Part shown: positions 24,636 to 32,614 of the stretch, piece by piece
Layout of the letters: each line of letters starts with the position of its first letter
How positions within the stretch are numbered: position 1 is the first letter of the stretch
Origin: Nocardia colli
GTDB taxonomy: Bacteria > Actinomycetota > Actinomycetes > Mycobacteriales > Mycobacteriaceae
DNA: 64,000 nucleotides
Assembly: GCF_008704205.1 (NCBI RefSeq)
Contig: NZ_VXLC01000004.1
Location: forward strand, 953,761-1,017,760
Direction of reading: 5' to 3'
The notes under the pieces: generated by a model
Told to the model about the DNA's origin: nothing
The model's database searches: none
The model's input: only the letters and a program-made list of their open reading frames with translations
Program-made: the position numbers and the translations under genes

Positions 24636-25790
24636 ATGGATGAGGTGGTGCGGTACAGCTTTCGTTTGTGGCCGGGCCGTACTGCGGAATCGGCATTGCT
24701 GGCCGAGTGGGGTCGGTGCCGGTTTGTCTGGAATGAGGCTGTCCATCAGCAGAATTCGCGCAAAGCGCCGACGCCCTTTGGCCTGCTGAGCAGGCAGCTC
24801 ACCGGGGCCCGCGCGCGGAATACGTGGCTGCGGGATGGGTCTCAGGTCGCTCAACAACAGACGCTGCGGACGTACGTGCAGGCAGTGACGCAGTCGCGCA
24901 CTGTCAAGGGCCGGGGACTGCCGGTGTTCAAGACCCGCAAGAGGGCTCGTGTGTCGCTGGAGTACACCAGGCGGGGATTCAGCATCCGAAACGGACGACT
25001 GGTTCTGGCAAAGGGAGTGATTGTTCCTGTGGTGTGGTCGCGAGAGTTGCCCTCGGAACCTACTAGTGTGCGTGTGACCCGGGATTCGGTCGGGCATTGG
25101 TACGCGTCGTTTGTCGTGCGCCGTAGCGCCGAACTTCCGGCCGCCGCCGAAGGCCTTATCGGCGTCGATTGGGGTGTGCGCGTCACGGCCACGACCACTT
25201 GCTCGAAGTTCGATCTGCCGTATCGCGGGCATCGGGCACGCTGCGCGGCCGAGTTGGCTCGGATACAACGCAAGATGGCTCGCCGCCGCAGCAAGCAGGG
25301 TCCGCAGTCGCGCGGATACCAACAAGCAGCGCGCCAGGCGGCCAGGTTGCACATCAAGGCCGCCCGTCAGAGTCAGCATGATGTGCGGACATGGGTGAAA
25401 GCCGTTGTCGATCATCATGAGCTGATCGCAGTAGAGGATTTCAAGCCGAGGTTTCTGGCGAAGTCCACGATGGCGCGCAAGGCCGCTGACGCGGCGATCG
25501 GTGCGGCGAAGCGGGAGTTGATCGAGCGTGGTGTGCGGGCTGGCCGGAGGGTGGTGTTGGTTCAGCCCGCCTATACGAGCATGACGTGTTCGAGTTGCTT
25601 CGCGAGAGCCAAGCAGCGACTCGAACTCGGGGAGCGAACCTTCCGGTGCCAGGGCTGCGGATTTTCGGAGAGCCGGGACCGTAACGCCGCCAGGGTGATT
25701 CTGGCTGTGGCAGAGCGCGGCCACATACGTGTTGAGGATGTCAGACAATCGGATCACCTCCTTCGGGTGGTTGGTTCGGTTGCGGTCTGA
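24636..25790 (+). CDS. tnpB: TnpB RNA-guided nuclease / OrfB transposase
   Basis: The 384-residue protein has the N-terminal OrfB helix-turn-helix/WED region (YSFRLWPGRTAESALLAEWG, then CRFVWNEAV). A split RuvC nuclease follows: Asp178 in IGVDWGV, Glu267 in IAVEDF and Asp348 in SRDRNAA, with a zinc ribbon MTCSSCF / FRCQGCGF between the last two. All three catalytic residues are present, so it should be an active RNA-guided DNA nuclease whose guide (omega RNA) is made from the gene's 3' end and the element's right end. ATG 24636 aligns with the usual family start; a longer frame begins at 24576. Transcription opposes the surrounding operon. Confidence 0.9.
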   Translation: MDEVVRYSFRLWPGRTAESALLAEWGRCRFVWNEAVHQQNSRKAPTPFGLLSRQLTGARARNTWLRDGSQVAQQQTLRTYVQAVTQSRTVKGRGLPVFKTRKRARVSLEYTRRGFSIRNGRLVLAKGVIVPVVWSRELPSEPTSVRVTRDSVGHWYASFVVRRSAELPAAAEGLIGVDWGVRVTATTTCSKFDLPYRGHRARCAAELARIQRKMARRRSKQGPQSRGYQQAARQAARLHIKAARQSQHDVRTWVKAVVDHHELIAVEDFKPRFLAKSTMARKAADAAIGAAKRELIERGVRAGRRVVLVQPAYTSMTCSSCFARAKQRLELGERTFRCQGCGFSESRDRNAARVILAVAERGHIRVEDVRQSDHLLRVVGSVAV

Positions 25791-25801
25791 GCGTGAAATC
25801 C

Positions 25802-25818
25802 CCTGCCTTCCATGCAGG
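25802..25818. repeat. Right-end hairpin of the TnpB element, likely omega-RNA 3' region
   Basis: CCTGC (25802-25806) pairs with GCAGG (25814-25818) around a seven-base loop, 12 bases after the tnpB stop, and is followed by AGAAGCGTTAA. In this family the stretch from the 3' end of tnpB to the right end is transcribed as the guide RNA; the guide would begin just beyond about 25830. This is family knowledge applied here, not shown by the sequence. Confidence 0.5.
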
Positions 25819-25857
25819 AGAAGCGTTAATGACTGGCCTTTCAGGTGGTGGTGCTGG

Positions 25858-26859
25858 TCAGAATCGGAAGCCCTCGGGGAAAGGGTCGGTGGGGTCGAGT
25901 AGATAGTTGGCGGTGCCGGTGACCCAGGCGCGGCCGGTGATGGCGGGGACGATGGCGGGGCGGTCGCCGACGGTGGCGGTGTCGATGGCGCGGGCGTAGA
26001 AGGTGGTGCCGATGAACGAATCGCTTTGCAGGACTTGGTCGTCGGTGAGGAGGCCGCGGGCGTGCTGGCGGGCGAGCAGGGCGGAGGTGCCGGTGCCGCA
26101 GGGGGAGCGGTCGAACCAGCCGGGGTGGGCGACCAAGGCGTTGCGGGTGTGGGTCGGCTCGGATGCGGGGTCGAGGAACAGGACGTGCTTGCAGCCGGCG
26201 ATGCGTTCGTCTTCGAGATGGACCGGGCGACGAGACTCGTTGATGGCCGCCATGATTCGCAGTCCGGCGTCGAGGATGCGGTCCTTGTGCGCGCGTTCGT
26301 AGGGCAGGCCGAGCTTGCCGAGGTCGACGATGGCGTAGAAGTTGCCGCCGTAGGACATGTCGTAACGCACTGTGCCCAGGCCGGATACCTCGACTTCGTT
26401 GTCCAGGCTGTCGCAATAGGCGGGTACGTTGCGCAGGGTGACCGAATCCGCGTGGCCGTCGGTCACCGCGACCGAGGCGACGACGCGGCCGGCGGGGGTG
26501 TCGAGGCGGATGTCGGTGACCGGTTCGGTGACCGGCACCATGCCCGCCTCGACCAAGGCGGTCGCGACGCCGATGGTGCCGTGTCCGCACATCGGCAGCA
26601 GGCCGCTGACCTCGATGAACAGGACGCCGTAGTGGCCGTCGCCGGTGGTGGCCGGTTGCAGGATCGCGCCGCTCATCGACGCGTGGCCGCGCGGTTCGTC
26701 GACCAGCAGGGTGCGCAAGCCGTCGAGGTGCTCGATGAAGTGCATGCGCTTGGCGGCCATGGTGTCGCCGGGGACCGTGCCGATCCCGCCGGTGATCACC
26801 CGGGTCGGCATGCCTTCGGTGTGGGTGTCGATCGCGGAAATGATTCTGTTGCTGCGCAT
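25858..26859 (-). CDS. 4-hydroxyproline 2-epimerase (proline racemase family)
   Basis: The 333-residue enzyme carries both catalytic cysteines of epimerising members: Cys91 in LPMCGHGTIG and Cys254 in SPCGTGTSA. The second position is Thr in the related hydroxyproline dehydratases, so epimerisation is expected. It should convert trans-4-hydroxy-L-proline to cis-4-hydroxy-D-proline, the first step of the pathway. Its ATG overlaps the stop of the upstream FAD subunit (ATGA). The TnpB element lies directly downstream, between this gene and the permease. Confidence 0.9.
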   Translation of the reverse strand: MRSNRIISAIDTHTEGMPTRVITGGIGTVPGDTMAAKRMHFIEHLDGLRTLLVDEPRGHASMSGAILQPATTGDGHYGVLFIEVSGLLPMCGHGTIGVATALVEAGMVPVTEPVTDIRLDTPAGRVVASVAVTDGHADSVTLRNVPAYCDSLDNEVEVSGLGTVRYDMSYGGNFYAIVDLGKLGLPYERAHKDRILDAGLRIMAAINESRRPVHLEDERIAGCKHVLFLDPASEPTHTRNALVAHPGWFDRSPCGTGTSALLARQHARGLLTDDQVLQSDSFIGTTFYARAIDTATVGDRPAIVPAITGRAWVTGTANYLLDPTDPFPEGFRF

Positions 26860-28280
26860 CAGGACTGTCCTTCGTCTAGTTCGGCGAGTTCGCGGAGGCG
26901 CACGGGGGCGGCGAGCGGTCGCCAGGCGGGACCGGCCGCGGCGAGACCTGTTGTGGGAGTTGCGCTGTCGGCGTACGGCCGGTCACGCAATGCCTCGATG
27001 TTCGCCGCGCACATTCGGCCCTGGCACGGGCCGAGTCCGGCGCGGGTGGCGAGTTTGGCGGAGCGGTAGCTCTCGCCCGCGGCGCGGGACCAGGCGGCGG
27101 TCAGCTCGCCGCAGGTGGTGCCCTCGCAGCGGCAGATGACGGTGTCGGGGCGCGACCAGGTCAGTACGCCGGAGCGGATGGGGTGCGCGGTCGCGAGACG
27201 GGTCACGAATTGCTCGGCGGTGCGGTGGCGTGTCCGTAGCGCGCGATCCGAGGCGGCGCCCGCCGCGGCCAGACCGGCAACGGTTCCCTCGATGACGGAG
27301 ACCTGAGCGCCGCCGATGCCGGTGATTTCTCCTGCGGCCCAAACGCATTCGACGCTTGTCTGCTGGTTGCCGTCGACCTGGACGAAGCCGTCCGGGGTCA
27401 GCTTCGCGCCGGCGGCGACCGCGAGCTCGTGCTGCGGGGTGAAGCCATGGGAGACTGCGACCGCGTCTACCGGCACCGTGATATGGCTGCCAGGGATCGG
27501 CGTCCAGCTCTCGTCGAGTCGAGCGACGGTGGCTTCTTCCACCCGGCCGTCACCTGAGACTGCGACCACTGCGCGCGAGGTGCGGAGCGGAATCCGATGC
27601 CGCACACCGCAGGCCAGATATTCGATCAGCTCAGCGGCCTTGGCCGCACTGTGTCGCAGTTCCCACGGTCGCGCCGCCCACTGCTTGGCGATCCGGCGAC
27701 CGGGGTTGGCTTCGAGCACAGCCTGCACTCGGGCACCGTTGTCCGCCAACGATTGTGCGACCGGTAGGAGGAATGGGCCGGTACCAGAAAGCAATACGGA
27801 CTTGCCGACCAAGAGCCGCTGGGTCTTCGCGAGAGTCTGCGCGGCACCGGCGGTGTAGACGCCCGGCAGATCCCAACCGGGGAACGGGCACACCCGGTCG
27901 TAGGCACCGGTGGCGAGAACCAGTGCGTCACCTTGCACTACCCGATGCGCTCGCCGGTCGCCCTCTACACCGATCAGCAAACGTACTGCGGGACAACCAC
28001 CTTCGAGGTGACGCTCGATCTGATAGACGGACGCCCAGGACAGGTATTCGCAACGCGGGTGCTCGATCAGCAGCCGTGCGCGGCGGGCGGCCGCGGCATA
28101 CCCGTGCCCGATAGCGAGCGGCTGACGGACGCCGTACGCGGCCGGGATGCGCCGGTTGTACTGACCACCGAGGGCTTCGTTCGAGTCGATCAGGGTCACC
28201 GTCGCGCCGTGCCGCAGCGCGGATTCGGCGGCCGCAGTGCCCGCCGGACCCCCACCGACCACCACTACATGCCGGCTCAT
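26859..28280 (-). CDS. D-hydroxyproline dehydrogenase, FAD/NAD-binding subunit with BFD-like Fe-S site
   Basis: The 473-residue protein starts with a dinucleotide fold (HVVVVGGGPAGTAAAE), has a second nucleotide-binding region (GKSVLLSGTGPFLLPVA) and the ATG box VWAAGEI. It ends with a cysteine cluster (ICRCEGTTCGEL and GLGPCQGRMC) typical of BFD-like [2Fe-2S] domains. This is the alpha-like subunit of heteromeric amino-acid dehydrogenases such as Pseudomonas LhpBEF and opine or sarcosine oxidases. ATG 28280 overlaps the stop of the small Fe-S subunit by four bases; the 36-residue upstream extension lies inside that gene and is rejected. Confidence 0.85.
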   Translation of the reverse strand: MSRHVVVVGGGPAGTAAAESALRHGATVTLIDSNEALGGQYNRRIPAAYGVRQPLAIGHGYAAAARRARLLIEHPRCEYLSWASVYQIERHLEGGCPAVRLLIGVEGDRRAHRVVQGDALVLATGAYDRVCPFPGWDLPGVYTAGAAQTLAKTQRLLVGKSVLLSGTGPFLLPVAQSLADNGARVQAVLEANPGRRIAKQWAARPWELRHSAAKAAELIEYLACGVRHRIPLRTSRAVVAVSGDGRVEEATVARLDESWTPIPGSHITVPVDAVAVSHGFTPQHELAVAAGAKLTPDGFVQVDGNQQTSVECVWAAGEITGIGGAQVSVIEGTVAGLAAAGAASDRALRTRHRTAEQFVTRLATAHPIRSGVLTWSRPDTVICRCEGTTCGELTAAWSRAAGESYRSAKLATRAGLGPCQGRMCAANIEALRDRPYADSATPTTGLAAAGPAWRPLAAPVRLRELAELDEGQS

Positions 28281-28585
28281 TGTGCCGCCGAACGGTTTTG
28301 AGTGGTGACCCGGTCGCCATCTTGAGCCGGTCGACGGCACAGCCGAACATCCGGAATCCCATTGACGGTGGCGACACAGTCGAAACACACACCGATGCCA
28401 CAGAACACACCACGCGAACCACCGTCAGGCCCGGTTCGCCAGTGCGACCGACCATCGGCCAACAGCACCGTCGCAAGCGTCTGACCATGCACACCAGCAA
28501 CCGACGTGCCATCGACAGTCACCGCCAGCGGCCGATCCCTCCGCCCAACCGAATCAACATCCGCCCCAATCGAACGCGCGCTCAC
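28277..28585 (-). CDS. D-hydroxyproline dehydrogenase, small [2Fe-2S] subunit
   Basis: The 102-residue protein has a ferredoxin-like cluster (GVFCGIGVCFDC ... RLCRR) after a beta-grasp start (LAVTVDGTSVAGVHGQTLATVLL: LAVTVDGTSV then GQTLATVLL). It matches the N-terminal Fe-S domain of sarcosine oxidase alpha, encoded separately here. It would relay electrons between the two flavin subunits. The start is GTG 28585, preceded by a G-rich ribosome-binding site; no ATG lies upstream in frame before a stop. Confidence 0.85.
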   Translation of the reverse strand: MSARSIGADVDSVGRRDRPLAVTVDGTSVAGVHGQTLATVLLADGRSHWRTGPDGGSRGVFCGIGVCFDCVATVNGIPDVRLCRRPAQDGDRVTTQNRSAAQ

Positions 28586-28713
28586 ACGATCCCCCCGTCC
28601 CGGCCGAACGTCGCACCCGGTCGGACATCCGCCATCGACCGAGGGGCGCTTTCAGTCGGTCTGGCGGGCTGAAGGTGCCCTTCGGTCGGATGAGGGTCGG
28701 CGGGTTCGGTCAT
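28582..28713 (-). CDS. Possible 43-aa coupling ORF between dehydrogenase subunits
   Basis: An ATG at 28713 overlaps the stop of the beta-like FAD gene (ATGA) and opens a 43-codon frame. Its TGA overlaps the GTG start of the [2Fe-2S] gene (GTGTGAGC). The peptide is Pro/His/Thr-rich without a recognisable domain. It may serve only to couple translation across the 124-base gap, or it may be a frameshifted N-terminal extension of the Fe-S subunit. No other evidence supports a product. Confidence 0.25.
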   Translation of the reverse strand: MTEPADPHPTEGHLQPARPTESAPRSMADVRPGATFGRDGGIV

Positions 28714-29927
28714 CGGGATGCCTTCTGGGTCGGTTCGGTGCGGCTAGGGATTACGGCGGGGCGATCGATGGCGAAGGCCGCGATGTCGACCTCGGCCGGT
28801 TGCCCGGCCAGTGCGGACGAGATCAGCTGGGCGGTACCGACCGACAGGCCGATGCCCGCACCCTCGTGCCCGGTCGCGTGCCAGAGGCCAGGCAGCCGTG
28901 GATCGGGGCCGATCACCGGAAGGTGGTCGTCGACGTACGGACGGAAGCCGCCGTACGCCCGCATGATCGCGACGTCGGCGAGGATCGGGTAGAGCCGCAA
29001 CGCCTTTCGGGCGATGGCGGCCAGGCTGTCCGGCTGGATCCGATCGTCGAAGCCGCACTGACGGCGGGACGAGCCGAGCAGCAGCGGGCCGCCCCTGGTC
29101 GATTCGACCACCGCCGACGATTGCAATGCGGCGTCCGAGCTGCCTACCGCGCCGACGTAATCCGCGTCGTAGACCTTGTGGAACACGGTCGGCGGCATGG
29201 GTGCGGTGATGAGTACGTCGCCACGGCGGGGCTTGATCGCGATCGGTGCGCCGAGTAGTCCGGACACGATGCCCGACCACGGGCCCGCCGCATTGATCAC
29301 GATGTCGGCATGCCGTTGTCCGCGAGTGGTTTCCACCCCGACCAACCGGCCGTCCTGGATCAGCGGCGCGGTGACCTCGCAGCGAGTCTCGACGATCGCG
29401 CCTGCCGCGACGGCGGATCCGAGCAAAGCCGTTGCGGCACCGGCGGGTTGGACCTGCGCGTCTTCGGGGTAATACACCGCCGCGCACACATCGCGGGTAA
29501 GCGCGGGCTCGGCCGCGGCCAGCTGATCCCCGTCGAGATGTTCGCACCGCACTCCGGCTTCGCGCTGTCCGTCGGCGAACGCGCCCAGTGCGGCAGCGCC
29601 CGCTTCGGTGGTGGCAACGACTATGCCGCCCTTGGGTTCCCATTCGATGCCGGCCGCGTCGTCGGGCAGTCGCTCGGCGATCCGCTCGAGCACGGCGGGC
29701 CACAGTCGCCGGGACAACTGGGCCAGCGCCAACTCGGGCCCGGGTCCCTTATCCGAGACGAGCACATTGCCTTCGCCGTGCGCCGTGGTGCCGGAGGCGA
29801 CCCCGCCCCGCTCGCAGACCCGGACCGAGGCGCCGTCCAGGCTGAGCCGGTCCGCGAGCGCACATCCGATCATGCCGCCGCCGATGATCAGGACGTCTGA
29901 TCCCCGCAGGGGCGCGGCTCCGGTCAT
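28710..29927 (-). CDS. D-hydroxyproline dehydrogenase, FAD (DAO-type) catalytic subunit
   Basis: The 405-residue protein is a D-amino-acid-oxidase/glycine-oxidase-fold flavoprotein: VLIIGGGMIGCALADRLSLD at the start, the substrate domain (KPRRGDVLITAP), and the C-terminal flavin motif GFRPYVDDHLPVIGPD followed by GLWHATGHEGAGIGLS. It resembles the sarcosine oxidase beta / LhpB-type subunit that oxidises cis-4-hydroxy-D-proline to pyrroline-4-hydroxy-2-carboxylate. ATG 29927 overlaps the aldehyde dehydrogenase stop by four bases. Confidence 0.85.
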   Translation of the reverse strand: MTGAAPLRGSDVLIIGGGMIGCALADRLSLDGASVRVCERGGVASGTTAHGEGNVLVSDKGPGPELALAQLSRRLWPAVLERIAERLPDDAAGIEWEPKGGIVVATTEAGAAALGAFADGQREAGVRCEHLDGDQLAAAEPALTRDVCAAVYYPEDAQVQPAGAATALLGSAVAAGAIVETRCEVTAPLIQDGRLVGVETTRGQRHADIVINAAGPWSGIVSGLLGAPIAIKPRRGDVLITAPMPPTVFHKVYDADYVGAVGSSDAALQSSAVVESTRGGPLLLGSSRRQCGFDDRIQPDSLAAIARKALRLYPILADVAIMRAYGGFRPYVDDHLPVIGPDPRLPGLWHATGHEGAGIGLSVGTAQLISSALAGQPAEVDIAAFAIDRPAVIPSRTEPTQKASR

Positions 29928-31390
29928 CGTGCGCGGGCCCCGTTCACCGAGCGCGGCACGGAAAGCGGGTTGTCCGTGCGCAGTTCGAGCGGCAGCAGAT
30001 CCTCCGGCACCGACTGATAGGTCACCGGACGCAGGAAACGGGAGATCGCCGCAGTGCCGACGGAGGTCGCGGTCGGAGCCGTCGTCGCCGGGTAGGGGCC
30101 GCCGTGCTGCTGCGCGTAGGTCACCGAGAGCCCGGTCGGCCAGCTGTTCCACAGCACCCGCCCGGCCGTGTCCACCGCGGCGGCGATCAACGCGCGTGCG
30201 GTGTCGTCGACTTGATCGCCGAAGAGGGAGACCGTCAACTGACCGCCCACCGAACGAGCCAGCTCGAGCAGCTCGTCGGTGTTCCGATAGCTGACCAGAA
30301 GTGTTGCCGGGCCGAACATCTCGTGCAGCAATGCCTCGGGATCGGACAACACCGTGCGCGCCGTGGTGGCGAGGAGCAGCGCCTCGCCAGGTCCGCCGCC
30401 CGCGAGCAGTTCCACGTTCGAATGCGCGCGAACCTGCTCGACAGCACGGGCGAACCCGGCGGCGATCTCCGCGTTGAGCGGGTCGCCGGTGGGCACCGGA
30501 CGGTCCCTGATCAGCTGAGCCAACTCACTGAAAACCGTTGCCTCCTCCGGGATTGCGACCAGGCCCGGCTTGGTGCACAGCTGACCCGCGCTGGCGCTGA
30601 CCGCCGTCAGCAGACCCGAAGCGATCTCCGCTGCCCGGGTCCGGGCAGCGTCGCGGGTGACGAATACCGGGTTGATGGAACCGAGTTCGCCATAGAAGGG
30701 GATCGGCACCGGCCGACCGGCCGCCAGGTCGTACAGCGCCCGCCCACCCGCGGTCGACCCGGTGAACGCCGCGGCGGCGACGGCGGGATGGGTGAGCACC
30801 TGCACACCAGCGTCGCGACCGAATACGAGACCGAAAGTGCCACTCGGAGAACCACATTCGGCGAGTGCCGCGTCGATCAGCCGCCCGACCGCGCGGGACA
30901 GCGCGGGGTGCCCGGGACTGGCCTTGACGATCACCGGGCAACCCGCCGCCAGCGCGGACGCGGTATCGCCGCCGGCGACCGAGAACGCGAACGGAAAGTT
31001 GCTCGCCGCGAAATTCACCACCGGACCGAGCGCGATATTCATCCGCCGCAGATCCGGCCGCGGCGCGCCCATCGGCCAGTCCGCGTCCGCGGTGTCGATG
31101 CGCACGTCGAGGAAATCGCCGTCGAGCACGGTCTGCGCGAACAACCGCAGCTGAAAACTGGTGCGCTTCAGCTCACCGGCCAGTCGCGGCTCTGGCAGGT
31201 GCGTCTCCCGCATGGCCAGCGGGATCAGCTCCGCGGCCTGCGCGTCCAGCCGATCGGCGATGCCGCGCAGCACCCGGGACCGATCGGGCAGACCCATCGC
31301 CGCCCAGGGCGCCGCCGCCGTGGCGGCCGCGGCGGCAATGCCGTCGACCTCCTCGGCGGTCGTGTCGCGAACGGATTCGATCGTGCTCAT
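29924..31390 (-). CDS. 2-oxoglutarate semialdehyde dehydrogenase (2,5-dioxovalerate dehydrogenase)
   Basis: The 488-residue aldehyde dehydrogenase has AASNFPFAFSVAGGDTASAL and VIVKASPGHP for cofactor binding, the AAFTGSTAGGR loop and the catalytic Cys in SAGQLCTKPGL. This pattern (GQLCTKPG) is that of the alpha-ketoglutarate semialdehyde dehydrogenase branch rather than betaine or phenylacetaldehyde types. It would make 2-oxoglutarate, the final step of hydroxyproline breakdown. GAGGAG precedes ATG 31390; the GTG/ATG nine codons upstream lacks one. Confidence 0.87.
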   Translation of the reverse strand: MSTIESVRDTTAEEVDGIAAAAATAAAPWAAMGLPDRSRVLRGIADRLDAQAAELIPLAMRETHLPEPRLAGELKRTSFQLRLFAQTVLDGDFLDVRIDTADADWPMGAPRPDLRRMNIALGPVVNFAASNFPFAFSVAGGDTASALAAGCPVIVKASPGHPALSRAVGRLIDAALAECGSPSGTFGLVFGRDAGVQVLTHPAVAAAAFTGSTAGGRALYDLAAGRPVPIPFYGELGSINPVFVTRDAARTRAAEIASGLLTAVSASAGQLCTKPGLVAIPEEATVFSELAQLIRDRPVPTGDPLNAEIAAGFARAVEQVRAHSNVELLAGGGPGEALLLATTARTVLSDPEALLHEMFGPATLLVSYRNTDELLELARSVGGQLTVSLFGDQVDDTARALIAAAVDTAGRVLWNSWPTGLSVTYAQQHGGPYPATTAPTATSVGTAAISRFLRPVTYQSVPEDLLPLELRTDNPLSVPRSVNGARAR

Positions 31391-31432
31391 CGCCAACTCC
31401 TCGTCTTTCGTGTGCACCGAGCTACAGACTGC

Positions 31433-32344
31433 CTACCGGTAACCCTTGGCGAGCAGGTCACGGGTGTCCTCGGTGAGTTTCGCGATCAGCTCCGGCGCGA
31501 GCGGAACCCGCGGCGGACGGCATTTGCCGCCGTTGCGGCCGGCCAGGTCCATGGACAGCTTGATCGCGTGCACGAACTGCGGCTTCGAGTCCCAGCGCAG
31601 CAGCTTGTGCAGCTCGCGGTAGAGCGGAAGTGCCTTGTCCAGATCCCGGTTGACCGCGGCGTTGTACAGCTCGACGGTGGCCCGGGGGATCGCGTTCGGG
31701 TATCCGGCCACCCAGCCGACCGCGCCGGCGATGCCGAGTTCCAGGAGCACGTCGTCCGAGCCGACGAGCACGTCGAGTTCGGGGGCGAGCTCCTTGATCT
31801 CGTAGAAGCGCCGCACGTCGCCGGTGAACTCCTTGACCGCGACGATCAGGCCCTCGCCGTGCAGTTCGGCCAGGATGTCCGGGGTCAGGTCGATGCGGGT
31901 GTCGAACGGGTTGTTGTAGGCCACGATCGGCAGGCCGACCTCGGCCACGGTGCGGTAGTGGTCGAGGACCGAGTCCCGCCCGCCGCGATAGGTGTTCGGC
32001 GGCAGCAGCATCACGGCCTGGGCGCCGGCCTCGGCGGCCTGCGCGGCCCACTTGCGCGCCTGCAACGCGCCGTACGCGGCGACGCCGGGCATCACGGTGA
32101 AGCCGTCCGGCGCGGCCTCGATGGCGGTGCGCACCACCCTGGCCCGCTCCTCGTCGTCGAGGGTCTGGTATTCGCCGAGCGACCCGTTCGGGCTCACTCC
32201 GTGGCAGCCGTTGGCGGCCAGCCACTGCACGTGCTGGGCGTAGGCGTCGTAGTCGACCGAGTAGTCCTCAGCGAACGGCAGGGTCGTCGCGACCAGGATC
32301 CCGTGCCAGGGCTTGGTCGCGGCTGAGGTGATCGGTTCGGACAT
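31433..32344 (-). CDS. Pyrroline-4-hydroxy-2-carboxylate deaminase (DHDPS/NAL family)
   Basis: The 303-residue TIM-barrel lyase has the Schiff-base Lys171 (VAVKEFTGD), Tyr143 (VAYNNP) and the GSLGEYQTL loop, where true DapA enzymes have GTTGE. In hydroxyproline operons this family member removes water and ammonia from pyrroline-4-hydroxy-2-carboxylate to give 2-oxoglutarate semialdehyde. GGAGG stands six bases before the ATG. It is the first gene of the operon, with a long regulatory gap upstream. Confidence 0.87.
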   Translation of the reverse strand: MSEPITSAATKPWHGILVATTLPFAEDYSVDYDAYAQHVQWLAANGCHGVSPNGSLGEYQTLDDEERARVVRTAIEAAPDGFTVMPGVAAYGALQARKWAAQAAEAGAQAVMLLPPNTYRGGRDSVLDHYRTVAEVGLPIVAYNNPFDTRIDLTPDILAELHGEGLIVAVKEFTGDVRRFYEIKELAPELDVLVGSDDVLLELGIAGAVGWVAGYPNAIPRATVELYNAAVNRDLDKALPLYRELHKLLRWDSKPQFVHAIKLSMDLAGRNGGKCRPPRVPLAPELIAKLTEDTRDLLAKGYR

Positions 32345-32371
32345 GTGAAGCCTCCATCTGCGCGATTGTCC

Positions 32372-32411
32372 GGATCAACGGTCGATCCAGATGTCATGTG
32401 ACGTGTGACAT
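32372..32411. promoter_or_regulatory. Candidate GntR operator(s) before the hydroxyproline operon
   Basis: Two inverted repeats lie 28-67 bases upstream of the first operon gene: GGATC-N7-GATCC (32372-32388) and ATGTCA-N9-TGACAT (32391-32411), the latter with perfect six-base arms and internal TGTGACGTG. Their position fits repression by the FCD-type GntR protein encoded at the operon's end. The remaining gap to 32614 (about 200 bases) has no gene and probably also holds the 3' flank of the neighbouring lipoprotein gene. Confidence 0.45.
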
Positions 32412-32614
32412 TGCACAAGATAGCTAAGTGACGGTGGTCACGCAAGATGGGGAAAGTGACTGGGGACACGCGAGTTCTACGATCCCGGAAACGCGGAAAC
32501 GCCCCGCCCCGACAACAGCGCTCACCGTCCGCTCGCGCGGGGATGGCATTGCGGCTGTTCGACTTTCGATCAGCGCGCGCTGTGTCGGGGCTGGGCGTTA
32601 TTCGGCTGGGTAGA

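Larger units (their letters stand above)
24570..25830 (+). mobile_element. Solitary TnpB (IS200/IS605-type) element inserted in the hydroxyproline operon
   Basis: A tnpB gene is bounded by subterminal hairpins, CCCTCA-TTGA-TGAGGG at 24570-24585 and CCTGC-loop-GCAGG at 25802-25818. Each is followed by the shared GAAGCG. There are no terminal inverted repeats or duplicated target, as expected for this family. TTGAT at 24576-24580 matches the target/TAM of the well-studied ISDra2 and may be the insertion site, in which case the element proper starts at 24581. The right end probably lies at TTAA(T) 25826-25830. There is no tnpA (Y1 transposase) nearby, so it would depend on a partner in trans. 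Exact borders are inferred. Confidence 0.7.

Noticed and set aside
32412..32614. Possible small gene between operon promoter and lipoprotein gene
   Set aside because: No frame with a ribosome-binding site or coding pattern; more likely promoter and 3' flank.
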